A stretch of 5,271 bases of DNA from Burkholderiaceae bacterium (lineage in GTDB: Bacteria; Pseudomonadota; Gammaproteobacteria; Burkholderiales; Burkholderiaceae). Positions 1 to 5,271 of the stretch are shown piece by piece. Within the stretch, counting starts at the first letter, position 1. Each line of letters opens with the position of its first letter. The stretch lies in NCBI GenBank assembly GCA_022701845.1, contig JAKONS010000014.1, positions 1 through 5,271 of the forward strand, given 5' to 3'. The notes under the pieces were generated by a model. It was not told the DNA's origin. It ran no database searches and was given only the letters and a program-made list of their open reading frames with translations. Position numbers and translations under genes: made by a program.

Positions 1-441
1 GCGGTGCATGTGCCCTACAAGGGCAGCGCGCCGATGCTGGCCGACATCGCCGGCGGCACCACCACGCTGGGGGTGAGCAGCGTGGTCAGCGCCAAGCAGC
101 TGGTGGTGGGCGGGCGGGTGAAGGCGCTGGCCATCACCGGCGCCAAGCGCTCGCCGGTGCTGCCCGACGTGCCCACCATGGGCGAGCTGGGCATGCCGGC
201 CTTCGCCGAGGTGCGCACCACCTACAGCGTGTTCGCGCCCGCCGGCACCCCGCGCGAGACGCTGGAGCGGCTGCAGAAGGAGATCGCCGCGGTGCTGCAG
301 ATGCCCGACATGAAGGAGGTGCTGGCGGCGCAGGCGGCCTATCCGGTGGGCAACTCGGTGGCGGATTTCAACCTGCAGGTCAAGCGCGAGTCGGAGTTCT
401 GGTCGGGGCTGGCCCGGTCGATCAACCTGCGGCCGGAATAA
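1..441 (+). CDS. Bug/TctC-family tripartite tricarboxylate transporter substrate-binding protein, C-terminal fragment
   Basis: This is the last 146 codons of a periplasmic solute-binding receptor; the start, signal peptide and N-terminal lobe lie left of the window. The frame is open from base 1 and ends at TAA 439-441. Family hallmarks are visible: VHVPYKG near the fragment start, a domain-2 stretch ending AGGTTTLGVSS, the LPDVPTMGELG loop, and FAPAGTPRE before a C-terminal helical region. Proteins of this family bind small, usually carboxylated, ligands in the periplasm and serve TctAB-type transporters or signalling systems. An ungapped hand alignment with the complete receptor at 1434-2444 gives about 98 of 146 identical residues and the same C-terminal length, so the two are close paralogues. 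A terminator-like hairpin follows the stop, so this gene probably ends a separate upstream transcript. The ligand is unknown. Confidence 0.93.
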   Translation, partial: AVHVPYKGSAPMLADIAGGTTTLGVSSVVSAKQLVVGGRVKALAITGAKRSPVLPDVPTMGELGMPAFAEVRTTYSVFAPAGTPRETLERLQKEIAAVLQMPDMKEVLAAQAAYPVGNSVADFNLQVKRESEFWSGLARSINLRPE

Positions 442-454
442 TCCGCTGTGCGAT

Positions 455-493
455 AAGGCCGGCATCGGCGAAAACCCCGATGGCCGGCTTTTT
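455..493 (+). terminator. Rho-independent terminator after the first receptor gene
   Basis: GCCGGC-ATCGG (458-468) pairs with CCGAT-GGCCGGC (477-488), leaving one bulged G and an 8-base loop. Five T residues (489-493) follow. AAG at 455-457 can extend the stem against the start of the T tract with one G-U pair. It starts 13 bases after the receptor stop codon and should separate that transcript from the GntR gene downstream. The hairpin was identified by eye; no folding energy was computed. Confidence 0.72.
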
Positions 494-519
494 CACAGCA
501 CCTAACATGTACGTACAAG
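492..519 (+). promoter_or_regulatory. Candidate sigma-70 promoter for the UTRA regulator
   Basis: TTCACA (492-497) matches the -35 consensus TTGACA at five of six bases. After a 16-base spacer, TACAAG (514-519) matches the -10 consensus at four of six. The region lies between the terminator and the regulator gene, where a promoter is expected, and overlaps the palindrome at 508-517. The -10 match is weak and promoters in GC-rich genomes are hard to call by eye, so the exact boxes are uncertain. Confidence 0.35.
508..517. promoter_or_regulatory. Putative GntR/HutC-type operator, TGTACGTACA
   Basis: This is a perfect 10-base palindrome of the form TGTA-N2-TACA, the half-site arrangement described for Pseudomonas HutC, a GntR regulator with a UTRA domain. 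It lies 18 bases upstream of the first possible ATG of a GntR/UTRA gene and overlaps the candidate -10 box, a position that fits negative autoregulation. The dyad does not extend beyond 10 bases. I saw no second copy in the gaps before the receptor, the dioxygenase or the second regulator. The pairing with this regulator is inferred from position and subfamily. Confidence 0.55.
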
Positions 520-535
520 CAAACAAGCGCATTCG

Positions 536-1345
536 ATGCTCCATTCCCTTCCTCCGGCCGCACGGCCCCACCGCATGAGCGCGCCGCGCACGCCGGCATC
601 CGCCTCGCCAGCCAAGCACGCGCTGGTGTCGCGCGCGCTGGAGCAGGACCTGGCGCAGGGCCGCTACCGGGTGGGCGACACGCTGCCCTCGGAGCCGGAG
701 CTCACGCTGCAGTTCGGCGTCAGCCGCCACACGGTGCGCGCTGCGCTGCGCACCTTGCAGTCGCGCGGGCTGATCGCGGCGCAGCAGGGCGTCGGCAGCG
801 TGGTGCAGGCCACCACCGCGCAGCAGCGCTACACCCAGGGTTTCGGCTCGGCCGAAGACCTGCTGCAGTACGTCGCCAGCACCCGGGTGGAGCGCATCGC
901 CAAGGTGGAACTCACGGTGGACGCGGCACTGGCCGGCTGGCTCGGCTGCAAGCCCGGCGAGCGCTGGTGGCGCATGACGCTGCTGCGTTTTCCCGCCGGC
1001 GGCGATCGGCCGAGCACGCTGGCCGACGTGTACCTGCCGTATGCCTTCGGCGCGCTGCTGCATGACGAGCGCGCGGGCGATGGCGAGGCGAGCCAGCCGA
1101 TCTTCCGCGCCATCGAGGAGCAGCTGGGCGAGCCGATCGGCGAGATCCGCCAGGAGCTGGTGGCGGCACTCCCCACCGCGCAGGAAGCCGCGCTGCTGCA
1201 GACGCCGGCGAGCGAGCCGGTGCTGGTCATCGTGCGGCGCTACATCGGCTCGAAGGGCCAGGTTCTGGAGACCACCCGCACCCTGCATCCGGGCCACCAG
1301 TTCACCTACACGATGAACGTGCGGCTGGCCGCGGGGCAGGGCTGA
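536..1345 (+). CDS. GntR-family transcriptional regulator, HutC subfamily (wHTH + UTRA)
   Basis: A cytoplasmic one-component regulator of 269 residues from the first ATG. Residues about 27-90 form the GntR winged helix-turn-helix: the LPSEPELTLQFGVSRHTVRAAL stretch (about 50-71) is the recognition region, and the RGLIAAQQGVGSVV stretch (about 77-90) is the wing. Residues about 108-260 resemble a UTRA ligand-binding domain, with GERWWRMTLLR, a DVYLPYAF-type strand, FRAIEEQLG and a late VLVIVRRYI strand; this domain binds small metabolites and changes DNA affinity. The start is uncertain. ATG 536 has no Shine-Dalgarno sequence and would leave a very short leader; ATG 575 (residue 14) also lacks a clear one but leaves room for a leader after the operator, and residues 1-13 lie outside the fold. 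The gene precedes a receptor and a dioxygenase on the same strand and probably regulates itself and perhaps them. The effector is unknown. Confidence 0.92.
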   Translation: MLHSLPPAARPHRMSAPRTPASASPAKHALVSRALEQDLAQGRYRVGDTLPSEPELTLQFGVSRHTVRAALRTLQSRGLIAAQQGVGSVVQATTAQQRYTQGFGSAEDLLQYVASTRVERIAKVELTVDAALAGWLGCKPGERWWRMTLLRFPAGGDRPSTLADVYLPYAFGALLHDERAGDGEASQPIFRAIEEQLGEPIGEIRQELVAALPTAQEAALLQTPASEPVLVIVRRYIGSKGQVLETTRTLHPGHQFTYTMNVRLAAGQG

Positions 1346-1419
1346 CGCGCAGCCGCTCCGACGACGATTCACCGGCTCCAGCGGACGCAGATCCGTCGCG
1401 GCCACCCCATGACAACGAC

Positions 1420-1424
1420 AGGAG
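1420..1424 (+). promoter_or_regulatory. Shine-Dalgarno site for the complete receptor gene
   Basis: AGGAG sits 9 bases before ATG 1434 and supports that start over the internal ATG at codon 14. The rest of the 88-base gap after the regulator (1346-1433) shows no terminator, no TGTA-N2-TACA site and no clear promoter, so read-through from the regulator gene is plausible. Confidence 0.7.
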
Positions 1425-1433
1425 ACAAGCACG

Positions 1434-2444
1434 ATGAACCGTTCCCACCGCGCCACCCGGCCGCTTCCCGACATGCCGCGCCGCTGCCTGGCCCTGGCGC
1501 TCGCCGCCGCGGCCCTGCCGTTCGGCCTGGCCGCGCCGCTGCCGGCGCTGGCCGCGTTTCCCGACAAGCCGATCCGCATCGTGGTGCCGTACTCGGCCGG
1601 CGGCGGCACCGACATCATCGCCCGGCACCTGGCCGAGCGGCTGCGGCCCCGGCTGGGGCAGACGGTGCTGGTGGAGAACCGGCCCGGCGCCGACGGCGCG
1701 ATCGGCACCGAGTCGGTGGTGAAGTCGGCGCCCGACGGCAGCAGCATCGTGCTGGTGGTGGCCTCGCACCTGATTAATCCGCTGGTGATGAAGCTGCCCT
1801 ACGACACCGCCCGCGACCTCACCGGCATCACCATGGTGGCCGAGTCGCCGCTGGTGTTCGTGGTGGGCGCCGATGTGCCGGTGGCCACCGCCCGGGAGCT
1901 CACCGAGCTGATCCGCAAGACGCCCAGGCGCTATTCCTACGGCAGCTCCGAGAACATGACCCGCCTGGTGGGCGCGATGTATGTCGAGGGCCAGAAGCTC
2001 GACGCGGTGCACATCCCCTACAAGGGCGGCGGCCCGCTGATGGCCGACGTGGCCGGCGGCAACGTGACCATGGGCGTGACCAGCGTGCTCACCGCCAAGC
2101 AGCTGATCGCGGCCGGCCGCATCAAGGCGATCGGCATCACCGGCACCCAGCGTTCGCCGGCGCTGCCCGAGGTGCCGACCATGGCCGAGCAGGGCATGCC
2201 GGCCTTCACCGAGGTGCGCAGCACCTACAGCCTGTTCGCCCCCGCCGCCACCCCGCGCGAAGTGATCGAGCGGCTGCAGAAGGAAGTCGCGGCGGTGGTG
2301 CACACGCCCGAGATGACCGACATCCTGGCGGCCCAGGCCGCGGTGCCGGTGGGCAACTCGCCGGCCGATTTCAACCAGCAGGTCAAGCGCGACTCCCAGT
2401 TCTGGGCCGGTCTCGCCAAGTCCGTCAACCTCCGCGCCGACTGA
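1434..2444 (+). CDS. Bug/TctC-family periplasmic substrate-binding protein, complete
   Basis: A 336-residue extracytoplasmic receptor, normal length for the family. Basic residues 1-17 (including RR at 16-17) precede a hydrophobic, Ala/Leu-rich segment at about 18-40, with likely signal-peptidase I cleavage near A40/A41 (PALAA, then FPDKP). The mature protein begins with the typical KPIRIVVPYSAGGGTDIIAR stretch (about 45-64), whose glycine loop and D60 line the ligand cleft. VENRPGADGAIG (about 80-91), LPYDTARDLTGI, VHIPYKG (192-198) and the LPEVPTMAEQGMPAF region follow in family order. There is no lipobox. The dioxygenase gene begins 31 bases after the stop, so the two are probably cotranscribed and may handle the same compound. 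No TctA or TctB subunit is encoded in the window. It is a close paralogue of the partial receptor at 1-441. The ligand is unknown. Confidence 0.95.
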   Translation: MNRSHRATRPLPDMPRRCLALALAAAALPFGLAAPLPALAAFPDKPIRIVVPYSAGGGTDIIARHLAERLRPRLGQTVLVENRPGADGAIGTESVVKSAPDGSSIVLVVASHLINPLVMKLPYDTARDLTGITMVAESPLVFVVGADVPVATARELTELIRKTPRRYSYGSSENMTRLVGAMYVEGQKLDAVHIPYKGGGPLMADVAGGNVTMGVTSVLTAKQLIAAGRIKAIGITGTQRSPALPEVPTMAEQGMPAFTEVRSTYSLFAPAATPREVIERLQKEVAAVVHTPEMTDILAAQAAVPVGNSPADFNQQVKRDSQFWAGLAKSVNLRAD

Positions 2445-2464
2445 GCGCTCCCATCGTTCGCACC

Positions 2465-2468
2465 AGGA
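2465..2468 (+). promoter_or_regulatory. Shine-Dalgarno site for the dioxygenase gene
   Basis: AGGA lies 7 bases before ATG 2476. The gap to the preceding receptor stop is only 31 bases and shows neither a terminator nor a promoter, which supports cotranscription of receptor and dioxygenase. Confidence 0.6.
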
Positions 2469-2475
2469 CCCCGCC

Positions 2476-3648
2476 ATGACATCCACCGCCACGCATTCCG
2501 CCACCGCAGCAGACGCCGCCACCGTCGCCGACCCGGCCGCCGACATCCGCCATGTCTCCCATCCGCACGGCTGGGCCCGCGCCGAGGTGGCCGCCGACCC
2601 GAGCTGGGCGGTGCGCCTGACCGATGCCGAGATCACCGATTTCGAGGCCGGCCTGGCCAGCGCCCAGGTCACCGGCCGCAGCCTGTTCGAGCTGTCGCGG
2701 CGCGACTTCGCCTTCGGCCCGGCGGCGCTGCGCCGGCTGCGCGCCAGCGTCGAGGAAACCCAGCACGGCCGCGGCTTCCAGCTGATGCGCGGCTTTCCGG
2801 TGCAGCGCTGGTCGGTGGACGAGGCGCGGCTGATGTTCTGGGGCATCGGCCTGCACCTGGGCGTGCCGCGGCCGCAGGGCAAGGCCAGCCAGTACATGTC
2901 GGACGTGCGCGACGCCGGCGGCACCTACCGCAGCAGCGCCGGGCGCGGCTACAACACCCGCTCGGCGCTCGACTTCCATGCCGACGGCGCCGACCTGGTC
3001 GGCCTGATGTGCCTGCGCACCGCGCGCAGCGGCGGCGAAAGCATGATCTCCAGCTCGATCGCCGCGCACAACGCGATGCTGGCCGAGCGCCCCGACCTGG
3101 TCGCCGAGCTGTACCGCCCGCTCACCTTCAGCCGCCAGGCCGAGAACGCGCCGGAGGAGCCGCCCTACTACCTGGCGCCGGTGTTCGGCACCCGCGACGG
3201 CCAGTTCGCCTGCCGCCACATCCGCAACCATGTGCGCTCGGCCCAGGCCACCTTTCCCGAGGTGCCGCGCCTGACCGATCTGCAGACCGAGGCGCTCGAC
3301 TATTTCGACGAAGTGTTGAAGCGCCCCGAGCTGTGCTTTCGCATGGATTTCGAGCCGGGCGACGTGCAACTGATCAACAACCATGTGGTGCTGCACTCCC
3401 GCACCGACTACGAGGACCACGACGAGCCGGAGCGCAAGCGCCACCTGCTGCGCCTGTGGATCGCCTCGCCGGACGCGATCGCGCTGCCCGAGGCCTGGTC
3501 GCTGGCCTACAAGGACACCGCGGCGCGGGCGGTGCGCGGCGGCTTCCGCGGCATCGGCATCACGCCGGAGATCGAGAGCTTCGAGCGCCGGCTGGCACAG
3601 GAGCACCACATGGACTTCCGCATCTACGCAGACCGCGAAAAGGCGTAG
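2476..3648 (+). CDS. TauD/TfdA-family Fe(II)/2-oxoglutarate-dependent dioxygenase
   Basis: A 390-residue cytoplasmic oxygenase that should couple oxidative decarboxylation of 2-oxoglutarate to hydroxylation of an unidentified substrate. The iron-binding facial triad is visible: H168-A-D170 in the DFHADGADLVGLMCLR stretch, and H307 in NNHVVLHSRTDYED. R322 and R326 in RKRHLLRLW are the candidate 2-oxoglutarate carboxylate ligands. The SGGESMISSS segment after the HxD motif is also typical of the family. At 390 residues it is about 100 longer than E. coli TauD (283 by family knowledge), with an Ala/Thr-rich, probably disordered first 22 or so residues, an added N-terminal helical region and a C-terminal extension. 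The gene follows the receptor by 31 bases with its own Shine-Dalgarno site. Family membership is secure; calling it a taurine or 2,4-D dioxygenase would go beyond the sequence, because substrates vary widely (sulfonates, aryloxyacetates, betaines, amino acids). Confidence 0.93.
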   Translation: MTSTATHSATAADAATVADPAADIRHVSHPHGWARAEVAADPSWAVRLTDAEITDFEAGLASAQVTGRSLFELSRRDFAFGPAALRRLRASVEETQHGRGFQLMRGFPVQRWSVDEARLMFWGIGLHLGVPRPQGKASQYMSDVRDAGGTYRSSAGRGYNTRSALDFHADGADLVGLMCLRTARSGGESMISSSIAAHNAMLAERPDLVAELYRPLTFSRQAENAPEEPPYYLAPVFGTRDGQFACRHIRNHVRSAQATFPEVPRLTDLQTEALDYFDEVLKRPELCFRMDFEPGDVQLINNHVVLHSRTDYEDHDEPERKRHLLRLWIASPDAIALPEAWSLAYKDTAARAVRGGFRGIGITPEIESFERRLAQEHHMDFRIYADREKA

Positions 3649-3666
3649 GCGGCGCCTGCGCCGGCA

Positions 3667-3726
3667 GGGGCGGGCGCGACATCGCACCGGGAGGCTTGCT
3701 GGGATACTGGCGGCCCCCCCTTTTTT
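3667..3726 (+). terminator. Possible weak terminator after the dioxygenase gene
   Basis: The G-rich stretch GGGGCGGGC (3667-3675) can pair with GCCCCCCC (3713-3720) if one C is bulged, and six T residues (3721-3726) follow. The loop would be about 37 bases, far longer than usual, so this is only a tentative call. The same C7T6 tract lies 11 bases before the ATG of the next regulator and may instead belong to its leader. Confidence 0.25.
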
Positions 3727-3737
3727 GTGCGCCACCG

Positions 3738-4415
3738 ATGAACGCCCATACCGACCCCGCCTTCAGCCTGCGCGCCGCGCTGGTCGCCGGCATCCGCGAC
3801 AGCCGCTGGCGGCCGGGCGAGCGGATTCCGACCGAGCGGGCGCTGTGCGACAGCCATGCGGTCGGCCGCGCCACGGTGCGGCGGGTGCTGGCGCAGCTGA
3901 AGGAGGCCGGGCTGATCACCCAGACGGTGGGCAGCGGCACCTATGTGGCCGACGACGCGCGCGAGCGCCTGCCGGCCGCGCCGGCCGATGCCGCCGCCTT
4001 CAGCCCGGCCGACCTGATGGACGCCCGCATGCTGCTGGAGCCGGCGCTGATCGACGCCATCGTGCGCAACGCCACCAGCGTCGATTTCCGCGCGCTGGAG
4101 GAATGCTGCGACCGCAGCGAGGCGGCGCCCACGCTGGAGCAGTTCGAGCACTGGGACGCGGCGCTGCACCAGGCGCTGGCGCAGGCCACCCACAACGCGG
4201 TCTGCATCGCGGTGTTCGACCAGCTGCGCGACGCCCGCAACCGCGGCGAATGGGGCGTGATGAAGAAGAAGAGCGTCACGCCCGAGCGGCGCGCCGCCTA
4301 CCAGCGCGAGCACCGCCTGCTGGTGGAAGCCTTGAAGAACCGCGACCGCGACGCCGCCCGCGAGGCGCTGATGGCGCACCTCGCGGGCATCCGCCGCAAC
4401 ATGCTCGGCTACTGA
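3738..4415 (+). CDS. GntR-family transcriptional regulator, FadR subfamily (wHTH + FCD)
   Basis: A 225-residue cytoplasmic regulator of normal FCD-type length. Residues about 9-72 are the winged helix-turn-helix, with the RPGERIPTERALCDSHAVGR stretch (25-44), recognition residues ATVRRVLAQLKEAGL and the wing VGSGTYV. An all-helical effector domain spans about 92-216. It retains the FCD metal-site pattern: D140-x3-H144 in WDAALHQAL, H192 in EHRLLVEAL and H214 in MAHLAGI. The family binds a metal ion at such a site and usually a carboxylate or sugar-acid effector. ATG 3738 is chosen because the fold starts a few residues later, although no Shine-Dalgarno site precedes it. The gene lies 89 bases behind the dioxygenase on the same strand, so it may be the last gene of that transcript or have its own promoter. 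Its stop is 4 bases from the stop of the convergent receptor. The target operator was not recognised. Confidence 0.92.
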   Translation: MNAHTDPAFSLRAALVAGIRDSRWRPGERIPTERALCDSHAVGRATVRRVLAQLKEAGLITQTVGSGTYVADDARERLPAAPADAAAFSPADLMDARMLLEPALIDAIVRNATSVDFRALEECCDRSEAAPTLEQFEHWDAALHQALAQATHNAVCIAVFDQLRDARNRGEWGVMKKKSVTPERRAAYQREHRLLVEALKNRDRDAAREALMAHLAGIRRNMLGY

Positions 4416-4419
4416 GCGC

Positions 4420-5271
4420 TCACTCGACCTTGGCGCCGGTCTCGGCCACCACCTTGGCCCACTTCGCCCGGTCGGATTCCATCAATGCGGCGAACTCGGC
4501 CGAGCCCAGCACGCCCGGATCGACGCCCGCGGCCACCAGCGCGCCGCGGGTTTCCGGCGCCTGCATCACCTTGATCGACTCGTCCTGCAGCCGCTTGACG
4601 ATCGCCGCCGGCGTGCCGGCCGGCGCCAGCAAACCCAGCCACACGCTGGCGTCGTAGCCCTGCAGGCCGGCTTCGTCGAGCGTGGGCACGTTGGGCAGCT
4701 GGGCCGAGCGCTTGGCGCTGGTCACGCCCAGCGCCCGGGTGCGCCCGGCCTGCGTCTGCTGGATGGCCACCGGCGTGCCCATGAAGCCGAACTGCACCGT
4801 GCCGGCGGCCAGGTCGGTGGCGGCCTGGCCGCTGCCGCGGTAGGGCACGTGGTTCACCTTGAGGCCGGCCATCGAGGCGAACAGCGCCGCCATCATGTGC
4901 TGCGAGCTGCCGTTGCCGGAGGAGGCGTAGTCGAGCTTGCCCGGCTGCGCCTTGGCCAGCGCCACCAGCTCGGCCACGCTTTTCGCCGGCACCTGCGCAT
5001 TGACCAGCAGCACATAGGGCGCCTCGGCGATCTTGGCGATCGGGGTGAAGGCCTTGATCGGGTCGTAGGGCAGGTTCTTGTAGAGCGCGTCGGAGATCAC
5101 ATGGGTGGTCGACACCATCAGCAGCCGGTAGCCGTCGGGCGGCGCCTTGGCCACCTGGTCGGCGCCCAGGGTGGAGCCGGCGCCGGGGCGGTTCTCGATG
5201 ATCACCGCATGGCCCAGGTTCTTGCCCAGGCCCTGCGCGACGACCCGCGCGACCACGTCGGTGAAGCCGCC
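4420..5271 (-). CDS. Bug/TctC-family periplasmic substrate-binding protein, N-terminus outside the window
   Basis: The minus-strand frame is open from the right edge (first codon read 5271-5269) to TGA at 4422-4420, giving 283 residues. The first residues, GGFTDVVARVVAQ, align with the glycine loop of the complete receptor (GGGTDIIAR, about residue 57), so roughly 40-60 residues including the signal peptide are missing. An apparent GTG start at 5256 lies inside this conserved motif and is not the true start. Family signatures follow in order: IIENRPGAGSTLGAD, PPDGYRLLM, LPYDPIKAFTPI, YASSGNGSSQHM, VNHVPYRGSGQA and LPNVPTLDEAGL, then LLAPAGTPA. It is clearly more divergent from the other two receptors than they are from each other, so it probably recognises a different ligand. 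It is transcribed towards the FCD regulator; its promoter and any partner genes lie to the right. Confidence 0.94.
   Translation of the reverse strand, partial: GGFTDVVARVVAQGLGKNLGHAVIIENRPGAGSTLGADQVAKAPPDGYRLLMVSTTHVISDALYKNLPYDPIKAFTPIAKIAEAPYVLLVNAQVPAKSVAELVALAKAQPGKLDYASSGNGSSQHMMAALFASMAGLKVNHVPYRGSGQAATDLAAGTVQFGFMGTPVAIQQTQAGRTRALGVTSAKRSAQLPNVPTLDEAGLQGYDASVWLGLLAPAGTPAAIVKRLQDESIKVMQAPETRGALVAAGVDPGVLGSAEFAALMESDRAKWAKVVAETGAKVE

Noticed and set aside
422..1747. Long minus-strand open frame (441 codons) across the UTRA regulator and the start of the receptor.
   Set aside because: It spans intergenic DNA and opposes two well-supported plus-strand genes. Its product is rich in Arg, Ala and Gly with no recognisable domain, as expected for an antisense frame in GC-rich DNA.
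3651..3662. GGCGC-CT-GCGCC inverted repeat just after the dioxygenase stop as a terminator.
   Set aside because: The loop would be only 2 bases and no T tract follows; it is likely a chance self-complementary GC stretch.
1302..3735. Two overlapping long minus-strand open frames (1302-2924 and 2425-3735) across the receptor and dioxygenase.
   Set aside because: They are low-complexity, His/Arg/Gly/Ala-rich shadows of genes with clear family motifs on the plus strand.
3009..3737. A 468-codon frame starting at 3009 that would fuse extra sequence to the N-terminus of the FCD regulator.
   Set aside because: The added part is an out-of-frame reading of the dioxygenase gene, rich in Arg and Pro. 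The regulator fold begins just after ATG 3738 and the resulting length is normal for the family.
4413..4422. The convergent palindrome as a bidirectional terminator.
   Set aside because: The arms are only 5 bases with no loop and no T tract on either side.
3383..4657. A 424-codon plus-strand frame across the dioxygenase end, the FCD regulator and the antisense of the last receptor.
   Set aside because: It overlaps three supported genes in the wrong frame, and its translation is Arg/Ala-rich without any domain.
5254..5256. GTG as the start of the minus-strand receptor.
   Set aside because: It lies inside the conserved glycine-loop motif and would remove the signal peptide and first strand. 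The frame stays open to the window edge, so the true start is outside.

Overview
The window is very GC-rich, densely coded DNA of the kind found in Betaproteobacteria, most likely Burkholderiales. The lineage call rests on composition and on three periplasmic Bug/TctC-type solute-binding proteins within 5.3 kb. Large families of such orphan receptors are typical of Bordetella, Achromobacter, Cupriavidus and comamonads. No rRNA, tRNA, CRISPR array, transposase or other mobile element is visible.

Layout: (1) 1-441 (+), C-terminal part of a Bug/TctC receptor that enters from the left, followed by a hairpin/T-tract terminator. (2) 442-535, a short intergenic region with a perfect TGTA-N2-TACA palindrome, the operator type known for HutC-like GntR regulators, over a weak candidate promoter. 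(3) 536-1345 (+), GntR regulator with a UTRA effector domain. (4) 1434-2444 (+), complete Bug/TctC receptor with signal peptide. Its C-terminal 146 residues are about two-thirds identical to receptor 1. (5) 2476-3648 (+), TauD/TfdA-type Fe(II)/2-oxoglutarate dioxygenase. (6) 3738-4415 (+), a second GntR regulator, of the FadR/FCD type. (7) 4420-5271 (-), a third, more divergent Bug/TctC receptor, convergent with gene 6 and running off the right edge.

Inferred function: genes 3-5 (536-3648) look like a small catabolic module. The UTRA regulator would sense a metabolite and control itself and possibly the genes behind it. The receptor would bind a small, probably carboxylated or otherwise anionic, compound in the periplasm, and the dioxygenase would hydroxylate or cleave it in the cytoplasm using Fe(II), O2 and 2-oxoglutarate. 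The substrate cannot be read from the sequence. No TctA/TctB membrane subunits are present, so the receptors either use a transporter encoded elsewhere or act as sensors. The second GntR regulator may control the dioxygenase group, the minus-strand receptor, or genes outside the window.

Nothing here is a clearly new type of system. The points most worth following are the receptor-dioxygenase pairing, the palindromic operator, the duplicated receptor on either side of the regulator, and the 4-bp convergent junction.
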